A DNA stretch of 64,000 bases from Lachnospiraceae bacterium (lineage in GTDB: Bacteria; Bacillota; Clostridia; Lachnospirales; Lachnospiraceae), in the NCBI GenBank assembly GCA_017556805.1, contig JAFYMC010000035.1:62001-126000 (forward strand), read 5' to 3'. Every line of letters begins with the position of its first letter. The first letter of the stretch is position 1. The notes below the pieces were generated by a model. That model did no database searches. It saw only the letters and a list, made by a program, of their open reading frames with translations, and had not been told where the DNA came from. The position numbers and the translations under genes were made by a program. Positions 16,886 through 24,182 of the stretch are shown here, piece by piece.

Positions 16886-17275
16886 TTAATCTGCTTTTTT
16901 TATATCATAAAGCACTTTATAAGAATTCCCTTTATAATAATACACAATTACACTATCATTTCCCTTTAGTACTGCTTTCGCATCTTCAAGGTTGTCATCG
17001 AAGATCTGAACCTCTATTGAAGTACCGTCTTCTGTTTTTCCTGTTAAATGGTTTACAAGTTGACCTGAACCATATCTGCTGTACCTGCGTTTTTGAACGA
17101 TCTCTGCATCTTCTAACACAATTTCCTGCGGACCTTTCACAAAATCATAGATTGCATTTGCTACAATTCTACCGGTCCAGATAAAAATGATACCTATAAG
17201 CAGTATGGCAACGATTTTTTGTAAAGAAGATTTTCTCTTTCGGAGCAAAATAGCTTTTCTGTAAGGATTTGTCAA
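16886..17275 (-). CDS. Single-pass membrane protein with small ectodomain
   Basis: The 129-residue protein has one membrane segment (about 20-42) and an ectodomain opening with KGPQEIVLEDAEI and closing with VIVYYYKGNSYKVLYDIK. This domain is shared with the gene just upstream (17295-17864) and more distantly with 29661-30275. The start is uncertain: the best frame opens with TTG at 17275, no ribosome site is seen, and the gene lies 19 bases after its neighbour, so translation may be coupled. Function unknown. Confidence 0.65.
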   Translation of the reverse strand: MTNPYRKAILLRKRKSSLQKIVAILLIGIIFIWTGRIVANAIYDFVKGPQEIVLEDAEIVQKRRYSRYGSGQLVNHLTGKTEDGTSIEVQIFDDNLEDAKAVLKGNDSVIVYYYKGNSYKVLYDIKKAD

Positions 17276-17294
17276 AGCAATCGAAATCAGTTGC

Positions 17295-17864
17295 TTAATC
17301 TTTCACTTTTATATCATAAAGTGTTTTAAGTGATTTATAATATGACACAATTACTTCATCACTTGTCTTTAATAAGGTGCGTGTCTTGCTTTCTGTCTCA
17401 TATTCTCTGATGCGAATTTTTATTGTTTCACCTGTTTTTGTTCTTCCGATTAAATAAGTCACGTCAGTTGAACCGTATTTGCGAAGTCCCTCTTTTATTG
17501 TCTTTACCTTTGCTTCTGTCAGCACAACTTCTTTTGTTCCCAAGGCTATATCGGATAAGGAAACCAATACACGGCTTCCCGCAAAGAAAAACAGGACGAT
17601 TGCCAACAGAACAACTTTTGTACGCTCGTATACCCTGTATGTTGTCGTGGATTCCTCTTTCGAATTTAATAGCGAATGAAGAAAAAGTGTAAAAAGCAGT
17701 AGAAAAATACCGCTAAACAGTAATAGTATCCCCAGTGGGTAGGAACGTTCAAAATCGGTGATATAGGTAAAGATTACACCTGAAATAAGTAATATCGGAA
17801 TTGATATATATGCTATCATTCGATATGTTTTGGCTATTTTCTTTTCTCTTTCTGTAAATTGCAT
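17295..17864 (-). CDS. Membrane protein with the same ectodomain as the next gene
   Basis: The 189-residue protein has three membrane segments (about 15-37, 42-65, 80-105). It then has an ectodomain beginning GTKEVVLTEAKV and ending VIVSYYKSLKTLYDIKVK, clearly related to the 16886 product. ATG 17864 follows AGAGGG; an upstream in-frame ATG (17879) lacks a usable site. No known family is recognised, and the role may be envelope-related by location only. Confidence 0.72.
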   Translation of the reverse strand: MQFTEREKKIAKTYRMIAYISIPILLISGVIFTYITDFERSYPLGILLLFSGIFLLLFTLFLHSLLNSKEESTTTYRVYERTKVVLLAIVLFFFAGSRVLVSLSDIALGTKEVVLTEAKVKTIKEGLRKYGSTDVTYLIGRTKTGETIKIRIREYETESKTRTLLKTSDEVIVSYYKSLKTLYDIKVKD

Positions 17865-17891
17865 AGTAAACCCTCTCATGCCCCTAAACAA

Positions 17892-17927
17892 TTTCCGGAA
17901 GCACTGTAGAATCCATGCTTCCGGAAA
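17892..17927. terminator. Perfect 12-bp hairpin between the P-loop gene and the membrane-protein genes
   Basis: TTTCCGGAAGCA (17892-17903) and TGCTTCCGGAAA (17916-17927) pair perfectly around 12 bases. Placed right after the stop of the 17939 gene, it probably ends that transcript, although the following T-tract on the minus strand is weak. Confidence 0.6.
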
Positions 17928-17938
17928 AATTATATCAT

Positions 17939-18769
17939 TTATACTTTATCGGTGTCAAATAGTAACAGTTCCTTTGACCATTTCTTTGACGGAAGTATCA
18001 CTGCATGCTCTCCCACCACTTCTTTTATAATGCGAAGCTCCAGCGCCTGTCGATGCTTTAAGTGTACTATCAAGTCATCAAAGCTTTCCAGGCCGTGTTT
18101 CATGCCGTATGGCGAGTGCTTTAGGTACTCCAACATCATGGGAAGCCACAACGGAGTACCGTCGGTGTCGCTGCGTTCTTTGCTGATGATACGGATGTTT
18201 TCTTCGACATCGTCGCTGTACAGATACACCAGTCGAAAACTATTTTTGTCAAGTGCATCGTACAATTCCCGGTAAAACGCGAGAATCTCCTCATCACTTT
18301 TCTCATGGAACAAAATCAGATCCTCCGTAAGATTCTGTAAAAAGGAACATTCAAATATATAGCCGGTATCCCGGAAGGTCTTGTAACGGGGGGTGACGAT
18401 TTTTTTTAACTCGTCAAAAGGTTTCCGACCGTTATAGATTTCATATTGCTCCAAATCCCTGTGAAAGCCCGGAATGTCTGTAAGAATTTGGGTGTACATT
18501 ACAATGTAGCGGTCACCTTCCTGTACCGTATACTGCTTGATTTCCTCGGAAATTGCCTCATAACGGGCCAGAACCGCTTCGTACTGTTCCTTATCCATCC
18601 ATGTGCACCAGGCCAGTTCTACCGGGGAATAGTCCCCCTCACGGCAGATTTTTAACTGAGGATTCATTGTGACAAGTTCTTGCAATAAGGTGGATTTTCC
18701 GGAACCTTGCAGGCCTTCAATCCAAAGATTGGTATTTAGATTAGTCTTTAAACTTATAGTATTTGTCAT
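17939..18769 (-). CDS. P-loop nucleoside/nucleotide kinase-like ATP-binding protein
   Basis: The 276-residue protein starts with beta-strand LWIEG and a Walker A GLQGSGKST (about residues 17-25), followed by a CREGDYSP segment. The overall look is of the AAA_33 / thymidylate-kinase-like fold, with FLVY-type strands and many acidic and aromatic residues. The substrate is unknown. ATG 18769 follows AAAGGAG. The gene is preceded by a promoter and a structured leader or small RNA that ends in a U-run, so it may be expressed by read-through of a conditional terminator. Confidence 0.75.
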   Translation of the reverse strand: MTNTISLKTNLNTNLWIEGLQGSGKSTLLQELVTMNPQLKICREGDYSPVELAWCTWMDKEQYEAVLARYEAISEEIKQYTVQEGDRYIVMYTQILTDIPGFHRDLEQYEIYNGRKPFDELKKIVTPRYKTFRDTGYIFECSFLQNLTEDLILFHEKSDEEILAFYRELYDALDKNSFRLVYLYSDDVEENIRIISKERSDTDGTPLWLPMMLEYLKHSPYGMKHGLESFDDLIVHLKHRQALELRIIKEVVGEHAVILPSKKWSKELLLFDTDKV

Positions 18770-18849
18770 AAAAATTCTCCTTTCAACAAAGTTGCCAAAG
18801 GATATACTTTCTGTTAGCATCTCAATTTTGATATAAGTATTTTTGCATA

Positions 18850-18990
18850 CAAAAAAGAGAGGTTATGAGAACATAATCCACTTTGGGCAACACGATAAAC
18901 AGTATCCGATGTCCGAAATACTGCGTTACTAACATTATCATGTAAACAAAAGTAAACTATCTTCTCATCTTTTCACCTCTCTCTTCGTGA
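18850..18990 (-). ncRNA. Candidate structured RNA or conditional leader
   Basis: On the minus strand four nested pairings are seen: AGAGAGGT with ACCTCTCT (plus coordinates 18975-18982 and 18856-18863), ATGAGAA with TTCTCAT (18962-18968 and 18865-18871), CATGATAA with TTATCGTG (18935-18942 and 18891-18898, one wobble) and CAGTAT with ATACTG (18918-18923 and 18900-18905). The outer stem is followed at once by a U-run (18851-18856), as in a terminator. A good promoter lies just upstream. I do not recognise an Rfam family. It may be a small RNA or an attenuator for the P-loop gene 80 bases further on; an AUG-AGA-AGA-UAG mini-frame follows an AGAGAGGU site in it. Confidence 0.55.
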
Positions 18991-18997
18991 TAATAGC

Positions 18998-19026
18998 ATT
19001 GTAACATATTGGGTTAGTAAAGTCAA
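18998..19026 (-). promoter_or_regulatory. Promoter of the structured RNA
   Basis: Read on the minus strand, TTGACT (19021-19026) and TACAAT (18998-19003) are 17 bp apart, placing the start near 18990, just before the first stem of the RNA candidate. Confidence 0.75.
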
Positions 19027-19051
19027 TTTCAGCAAATTTATAACATATAGC

Positions 19052-20128
19052 TTAAACCATCACCCTGTTTCTTCCGTTTTTTTTGCCTAGGTAAAGTAAG
19101 GCATCGGCGTCTTTAATCCATTCTTTTACTTCCTTTTCTTCTGTCACAAAGGTCAAACCGATGGTAATTGTAATCGGAATCTCTGCTTCTTCATAAGAAA
19201 TTTTATTGCTTTCTATGTCTTTTCGAAGCTGCTCAAAAAGGCTGATAACTGCGGCAGAATCCCCGTCATAACGGTATAATGCAAGGAATTCCTCGCCACC
19301 CCAACGGCTGATCCAAAAGTCGTGATTTGTTTCACTGAGCGTCTTAAAGTGCTTTGATAAATATTTTAATACCTTATCGCCTGCATCATGGCCGTAAGTA
19401 TCATTAACCGATTTAAAAAAGTCGACATCAAACATTGCAATGGCATAAGTACCGGTGCCCTCTCCGGATAACCGATGATTTAAAATTTGCAACATGGTTC
19501 TCCGGTTGTATAATCCGGTTAACGGGTCTCGTTCCGCTGTTTGCAAAAGTGCAGACTTCATATGATAGATGGCGCTGTAATATATCAGTAAAAACATAAT
19601 AAAAAAGCCGAAGCCCGCCAGTGAATTCATAATATATAAAACCCGGATGGCGATAACAGAGTCTATTTGGTAAACCGGTGCATATAATTGACTTTCCATG
19701 TACAAAAAGATATAAAGAAGTACATTAAACAGACTGAATATAATCTTTTTGGCTTTGGAATTTGACTTTGTATTTTGATAAAAGTCAACAAACAGGAAGG
19801 AGGATGTAAATGCGATACAGTAATTCTGGAACCCAAACTCCCATCCCAGATATACGATTGCTAGTATCATAAAAAAATACATCTCGACAAATATTGTAAT
19901 AATATATCTTTCTGAGTTTTCGTAGTTCCACTTCTTTAACAACAGAAAGGAGCATAAATAGACGACAATACTGAAACCATTATAAAGGAACATATACTCT
20001 GCGGAATTAAACCAAAAAAAGACAGCAAAAGAAACATGGAATACCAATAAGCTGATATTGATAATCCACGTTGCTCTTTTGAGATAGCGCTCGCTTAGCT
20101 CTTTCGGTAACAACTGTTGTTCATCCAT
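19052..20128 (-). CDS. Membrane-bound GGDEF diguanylate cyclase
   Basis: The 358-residue protein has six hydrophobic segments in its first ~190 residues, then a GGDEF domain with DPLTGLYNRR, FDVDFFKSVNDTYGHDAGD and the active-site WGGEEFL. It should make c-di-GMP from GTP. Its membrane part is of no named sensor class, so the signal is unknown. No RxxD inhibition site is obvious upstream of GGEEF. The ribosome site (GGGGAAGG) is somewhat far from ATG 20128. A PstS-like protein gene is directly upstream. Confidence 0.92.
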   Translation of the reverse strand: MDEQQLLPKELSERYLKRATWIINISLLVFHVSFAVFFWFNSAEYMFLYNGFSIVVYLCSFLLLKKWNYENSERYIITIFVEMYFFMILAIVYLGWEFGFQNYCIAFTSSFLFVDFYQNTKSNSKAKKIIFSLFNVLLYIFLYMESQLYAPVYQIDSVIAIRVLYIMNSLAGFGFFIMFLLIYYSAIYHMKSALLQTAERDPLTGLYNRRTMLQILNHRLSGEGTGTYAIAMFDVDFFKSVNDTYGHDAGDKVLKYLSKHFKTLSETNHDFWISRWGGEEFLALYRYDGDSAAVISLFEQLRKDIESNKISYEEAEIPITITIGLTFVTEEKEVKEWIKDADALLYLGKKNGRNRVMV

Positions 20129-20171
20129 AAATAAAATACCTTCCCCAATTTTTCAATACTATGAAATGCCG

Positions 20172-21188
20172 TTAGTGAATTCTCACATACCCTGTCTCTT
20201 CAATAATCTTCTGCCCCTCCTCGGACAAAATCCAATCGATGAGTACCGGGATATTTTCGTTGGTGTTATCGGCACGGTAGATAGCGTAAAACTTTGCAAT
20301 GACCGGATAGGTGCCGTTTTTGATGTTTTCTGTACTTGGGTAGACGCCGTTTAAGGACAACATCTTAACATTTTCGTTTCCTACCATGTCGTTCATATAA
20401 TAGCGGAAGGAAAAGCCGATGGAGCCGCCGGTCAGGGCAAAAGGGGATTTCCCTTTGATTTCCTGTCCCTTCATAAAGGAGTCCATGGCGCTTTGGCTGC
20501 CGCTTCCGGCTAAACGGGATACCGGATTAATCACACGGTTGCTGCCGCCTACGTCCTTCCAATTGGTGTATTCGCCGGAATAAATGCCACGAATTTGTTC
20601 TACAGTGAGGTTGTCCACCGGATTATCTTCATTTACAAAGAATACAAAACCCTCCAGACCTACCGGCACGTATACCAGTTCTACGCCCTTCTCCTCTGCG
20701 TATTTCTTCTGGTCTGCCGAAGGTGCGGCACAAAACAGAATGTCCGTGGTGCCGTCCACAATGGCCTCGTAGCCCCGTACGGTGTTTTTGTACTGCATTT
20801 TACTGTCCGTGGCAAAGTTTTCTCCGTAGAAATTATCATCGGAAAACACGCCTCCCTCAAAGGTCACGGAGCCTTCCGGGTAAACATTGTCTACAAATGC
20901 CGCATATACCGGAACAAGGGCTGCCGCGCCGTCCAGAACCGGCAGATTGTCGGTAAGCTTAAGAGAAGAATCGATGCGCACCAGATCCGAGTCCGGATTA
21001 TGAGGCAAATAAGCTGCCACATCCACCATTTTTGCCTGGGAGGTGTCACTGAAATTATTGGCCAGGCGTCTGGTCAGAACAAAGTAAATACTAAGGTTAA
21101 ATGCCGCGAATACAGCAACAATCAGCAACAATACCGTTATCTGTTTGCCTAACTTGCCTGACACATTTTTAGAAGATGTACCTTTCAT
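20172..21188 (-). CDS. Membrane-anchored PstS-like substrate-binding protein
   Basis: The 338-residue protein has one N-terminal membrane segment (about 16-38) with no lipobox cysteine. A periplasmic-binding fold of the PstS (PBP-like) type follows, with the typical LTVEQIRGIYSGEYTNW and the phosphate-site-like SRLAGSGSQSAMDSFM. No permease or ATPase genes are near, so it may sense rather than import phosphate or another anion. ATG 21188 is two bases after the stop of the small gene 21191-21331, and its ribosome site GGAG lies within that gene, which suggests coupling. Confidence 0.83.
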   Translation of the reverse strand: MKGTSSKNVSGKLGKQITVLLLIVAVFAAFNLSIYFVLTRRLANNFSDTSQAKMVDVAAYLPHNPDSDLVRIDSSLKLTDNLPVLDGAAALVPVYAAFVDNVYPEGSVTFEGGVFSDDNFYGENFATDSKMQYKNTVRGYEAIVDGTTDILFCAAPSADQKKYAEEKGVELVYVPVGLEGFVFFVNEDNPVDNLTVEQIRGIYSGEYTNWKDVGGSNRVINPVSRLAGSGSQSAMDSFMKGQEIKGKSPFALTGGSIGFSFRYYMNDMVGNENVKMLSLNGVYPSTENIKNGTYPVIAKFYAIYRADNTNENIPVLIDWILSEEGQKIIEETGYVRIH

Positions 21189-21190
21189 AC

Positions 21191-21331
21191 CTACCACAGC
21201 TCCTTTCCGATAAAATAGATAATGGAGCAATGCTGGTATGCATGTATTGCATAAATCATATGTACAATCGTGAAAATCAGACATAGACCTACAATGGCCA
21301 GCGCGATTTTTCGAAAGGTTTTGGATTTCAT
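21191..21331 (-). CDS. Small membrane protein (46 residues) upstream of the PstS-like gene
   Basis: This short frame starts at ATG 21331 seven bases after GGAGG and ends at TAG 21191-21193. It begins MKSKTFRKIALAIVGL, a basic start followed by a hydrophobic helix (about residues 8-28), then a histidine-rich stretch and a short hydrophobic tail. The strong ribosome site, the tight junction to the next gene and the sensible membrane profile make it a likely real gene. Function unknown. Confidence 0.65.
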   Translation of the reverse strand: MKSKTFRKIALAIVGLCLIFTIVHMIYAIHAYQHCSIIYFIGKELW

Positions 21332-21374
21332 AAATGTCCTCCTTAGCCGTAACTTAATATGCTTACGTGTTTGC

Positions 21375-21623
21375 CTACATATACGCCACAGCCGTATACA
21401 TAAGTGCGATGAAACCGATGATAACGGCCAACAGGACGCCCATGATAATTGAGGAAACGATGAGTAATGTCTTGGTCGTTTGTTTTTTATGAGCGTTTAA
21501 CTCGTTCGGTTCTGCTTTATAAGCTTTCTTGACAGCAACATAGTTGCAAAGGCTTACGATAAAAAAGACAATTGCCACTAACGGAATCAAATAAATCAAT
21601 GTCAAAAATAACATACCTGCCAT
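21375..21623 (-). CDS. Two-helix membrane protein, paralog of 22289-22549
   Basis: The 82-residue protein has two membrane segments (about 5-28 and 52-76) joined by a charged loop with HKKQTTKTLLIVSSIIMG. More than half the residues match the 86-residue product at 22289-22549, so one arose by duplication; rsfS lies between them. GGAGG precedes ATG 21623. No known family or enzyme motif. Confidence 0.75.
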   Translation of the reverse strand: MAGMLFLTLIYLIPLVAIVFFIVSLCNYVAVKKAYKAEPNELNAHKKQTTKTLLIVSSIIMGVLLAVIIGFIALMYTAVAYM

Positions 21624-21790
21624 GGTGGTATCCTCCTGAAATTATACATTGTATGGTCTTTTATGTAATGAAAATATTTTATCACATGATAAAGAAAATG
21701 TGAATAGTTATTCAATTCTTTCATAAAATCATAAGAATTATTCAAATGATGATTTGTTCAAAACAAGTTAACATAAATATTTTATAACAA

Positions 21791-21821
21791 CAAAAGGACG
21801 ACTGTTCAAAGAAAGTCGTCC
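21791..21821 (-). terminator. Terminator of the rsfS transcript
   Basis: GGACGACT (21796-21803) pairs with AGTCGTCC (21814-21821); the minus strand continues with TTTTGTTG. It lies 60 bases after the rsfS stop and closes the long rplU-to-rsfS block. The rest of 21624-21880 holds only the AT-rich promoter region of the 82-residue gene. Confidence 0.85.
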
Positions 21822-21880
21822 AAATATGATTTTTTATTTTTGCAATTTCAGAAAAGCATCCGTAAAGGCCTTTTCTTGTT

Positions 21881-22234
21881 TTATAAGCTTTCCGGCTCAA
21901 TGACCTTGCCGTCTCTCCAAATACGCTCTAAATCGTAGAATAAGCGGTCTTCTCTGGAGAAAATATGGATGACTACGTCATTGAAGTCCATCAAAATCCA
22001 GCCGGAGGAACGGATTCCTTCGATACGCTCGGCGTGAATTTTCTGCTTTGCCAGTGCGTCGGTTACCTCGTCTACCATTGCCTCTACCTGAGAGGAATTG
22101 GTGCCGTTTGCAATCACAAAGTAGTCCGCAATGACGGAAACCTCGGAAATGTCAATAATCTTGATGTCCTCTGCCTTCTTATCATCCAGCGCCTTGTAGG
22201 CGATTTTTACGATTTCTTTTGCTCGTTCGGTCAT
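21881..22234 (-). CDS. rsfS: Ribosome silencing factor RsfS (Iojap family)
   Basis: The 117-residue protein binds uL14 on the 50S subunit and blocks subunit joining in poor conditions. The Iojap pattern is clear: DIKIIDISEVSVIADYFVIA, DWIL-like GWILMDFNDVVIHIF and RLFYDLERIW. GGAGG lies ahead of ATG 22234. In most Firmicutes it directly follows nadD/yqeK; here an 86-residue membrane-protein gene separates them. Confidence 0.96.
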   Translation of the reverse strand: MTERAKEIVKIAYKALDDKKAEDIKIIDISEVSVIADYFVIANGTNSSQVEAMVDEVTDALAKQKIHAERIEGIRSSGWILMDFNDVVIHIFSREDRLFYDLERIWRDGKVIEPESL

Positions 22235-22288
22235 AGTTTGTTCCTCCGATTTCTCTTTTCTTTATTATACCCAATCTTTTTTGGGGAT

Positions 22289-22549
22289 TCAATGCGCTGT
22301 TAAATTTAATTGAACAGCCATGCACATTAACGCAATAAAGCCGATGACTACCGCCAACAAAATTCCCATAATAATCGAAGATACGATAAGTAAGATTTTT
22401 GATGTCTGCTTTTTTTGACCATTAAAATCACACGGGTCTGTGTTATACCGGTTTTTGGCAGAAATATAGCTGCAAAGACTCACGACAAAAAATGCGATTA
22501 CAGAAAGCGGAATCAAATAAATCAATGCCATTAATAAAATACGTGTCAT
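22289..22549 (-). CDS. Two-helix membrane protein, paralog of 21375-21623
   Basis: The 86-residue protein repeats the pattern of the 82-residue gene: helix, charged loop with GQKKQTSKILLIVSSIIMG, second helix. It carries a strong GGGGGG site before ATG 22549. It is inserted between nadD-yqeK and rsfS, genes that are normally adjacent. Role unknown. Confidence 0.75.
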   Translation of the reverse strand: MTRILLMALIYLIPLSVIAFFVVSLCSYISAKNRYNTDPCDFNGQKKQTSKILLIVSSIIMGILLAVVIGFIALMCMAVQLNLTAH

Positions 22550-22603
22550 AAAATCCCCCCGAAAATTATAATATAGCTAATCTATCCTTTGTATGTTCCA
22601 TAT

Positions 22604-23791
22604 CTATTCATACCTTGCCCGATACTCCTCGAACGTTTCCGCTGTGGTCTGATCCGTTTCCCGGCCGGTGCTTGCCAGATAGCGTAATGTATTCTTTAAT
22701 GCCAAATACACTGCCCTGTCAATGTCCTGAAAGGCTATCCTGCGGATTTCATTTAACGCAGGCTCTGTAGGCTGGGTACGGAACGGTTCCAAATAGTCCG
22801 CCAGAAATACTGCTTTTTCCAGGTCTGTCATGCCGGGGCGCCCTGTGGTATGATAAGAAATGGCGGAGAGTATCTCTTCGTCTGTAATAAAGTACTTGGT
22901 CCGTGCATAAAAGGCTCCAAGTTTTCCGTGAAGCAAAAAGCCGTTTCGACGCTCTATTTCGGTTACGGAAATGGCATATTTGTCGCAATCCGCCACCAGT
23001 TGTTCATCGGAATAGGCCTTGGCGCAATCATGTAGCACACCTGCAATCAACGCTCTCTCCGGATTATATCCTAAAGATGCCGCATAGGCTGCCGCTAAAT
23101 GAGCCACCGCCACGGAGTGCAAATACCGCTTTCTCGGCAAGGTCTGTGCCATCTCCGCGTCAAGCTCCGCAAATGTTATCCTTGAATACAGGCGGTTTTC
23201 TAACAAATAGTCCCAAACGGCCTCCGGTAAATACTGCTTTACACGTTCTGCTTCTCCGGTGTAAAAGGCTTCCCTGATTTCGTTGGAGGAAATCGGATGG
23301 TCGGAAAGCTCTACGGTGCCGATTTCTGCCTTCGGAAACTGCTCACGTAAGCCTTCTGCAGCCTCATTTACCGCCGCTACTTCATAGCCTGCCCTACCGG
23401 CTCCAAGTAACGTACAAAGCTCTAAAATCCGCTCCGGACGGCGCCAGCTTTTGAATTTAATCAGGGAATCCCCGCCCACAATAAAGTAGAACCTTACATC
23501 CGGGTATTCCTTGGTCAGAAGCTCCAGGGTATCTGCGGTAAAGGTAAGTCCTTCTCTTCTTAATTCAAAATCGGACGCCATGAAGCGGTCATCCGACTGC
23601 GCGGCAAGTGCTGTCATAGCCAGACGATGCTCCCCGGACAGCATGGCAAAATGCGACTTGTGAGGCGGAAGCTTCGACGGCATCAGCCATACTTCCTCCA
23701 AGTCGTATTGCTCTGCTGCGGCCAGGCCTAAGGCTAAATGGCCCTTATGAATCGGGTTGAAGGTCCCGCCTAAAATGCCTATTTTACGCAT
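22604..23791 (-). CDS. nadD: NadD-YqeK fusion: nicotinate-nucleotide adenylyltransferase plus HD hydrolase
   Basis: The 395-residue protein joins two enzymes that are separate neighbours in Bacillus. Residues 1-200 are NadD, which makes deamido-NAD from NaMN and ATP (GGTFNPIHKGHL, SKLPPHKS, HPISSNEIRE). Residues 205-390 are the YqeK HD domain, which in other species splits Ap4A (RYLHSVAVA, GVLHDCAKA, LHGKLGAFYA, ISYHTTG). ATG 23791 follows GGAG; a longer frame starts 30 bases upstream without support. The fusion is known in Lachnospiraceae. Confidence 0.94.
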   Translation of the reverse strand: MRKIGILGGTFNPIHKGHLALGLAAAEQYDLEEVWLMPSKLPPHKSHFAMLSGEHRLAMTALAAQSDDRFMASDFELRREGLTFTADTLELLTKEYPDVRFYFIVGGDSLIKFKSWRRPERILELCTLLGAGRAGYEVAAVNEAAEGLREQFPKAEIGTVELSDHPISSNEIREAFYTGEAERVKQYLPEAVWDYLLENRLYSRITFAELDAEMAQTLPRKRYLHSVAVAHLAAAYAASLGYNPERALIAGVLHDCAKAYSDEQLVADCDKYAISVTEIERRNGFLLHGKLGAFYARTKYFITDEEILSAISYHTTGRPGMTDLEKAVFLADYLEPFRTQPTEPALNEIRRIAFQDIDRAVYLALKNTLRYLASTGRETDQTTAETFEEYRARYE

Positions 23792-23866
23792 AACTGTCAC
23801 TCCGTTTCGTCGCTTCTGCAATCTACTTTTTTATACGAATTTGCCATAACCGGTAACTGCCCGGAA

Positions 23867-24163
23867 CTACTTCGGCAGCACAATCTTTCTCTTCTCCGGC
23901 TGTCTTGCCTCGCGGTACAATACAATCTTTCTTCCGATGACCTGTACTACCTCGGACATGGTATTTTCCGCAATGGCATATGCCAGTTCCTTCGGCTCAT
24001 CCAGGCAATTCTTTAATACATTGATTTTAATCAGTTCTCTTGCCTCAAGCGCCTCTTCCACGCCTTCCAGATACTCGGTGGTGAGTCCGCCCTTACCGAT
24101 CTGGAAAATCGGATCGATGTTCATGGCAAGTCCCTTTAAATATGCTCTCTGTTTTGTTGTCAT
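23867..24163 (-). CDS. yhbY: YhbY family RNA-binding protein (CRM domain)
   Basis: The 98-residue protein is a single CRM domain with the FQIGKGGLT loop and the preceding LKGLAMNIDP, as in YhbY/YqeI, which associate with the pre-50S subunit. It lies between obg and nadD-yqeK, the usual Firmicutes order, which supports a role in ribosome assembly. The C-terminus is basic. AGAGGG precedes ATG 24163. Confidence 0.94.
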   Translation of the reverse strand: MTTKQRAYLKGLAMNIDPIFQIGKGGLTTEYLEGVEEALEARELIKINVLKNCLDEPKELAYAIAENTMSEVVQVIGRKIVLYREARQPEKRKIVLPK

Positions 24164-24182
24164 AGTATCCCTCTTTTATGAA

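Noticed and set aside
17892-17927. Perfect 12-bp inverted repeat as an insertion-sequence end or mobile element
   Set aside because: No transposase, second copy or target duplication is seen; it sits where a terminator is expected.
20595-21152. Open frame of 185 codons opposite the PstS-like gene
   Set aside because: Antisense shadow without start signals; the minus-strand gene has strong family motifs.
21678-21693. TTTATCA-CA-TGATAAA palindrome
   Set aside because: Short arms in an AT-rich intergenic stretch; likely by chance and not linked to a clear promoter element.
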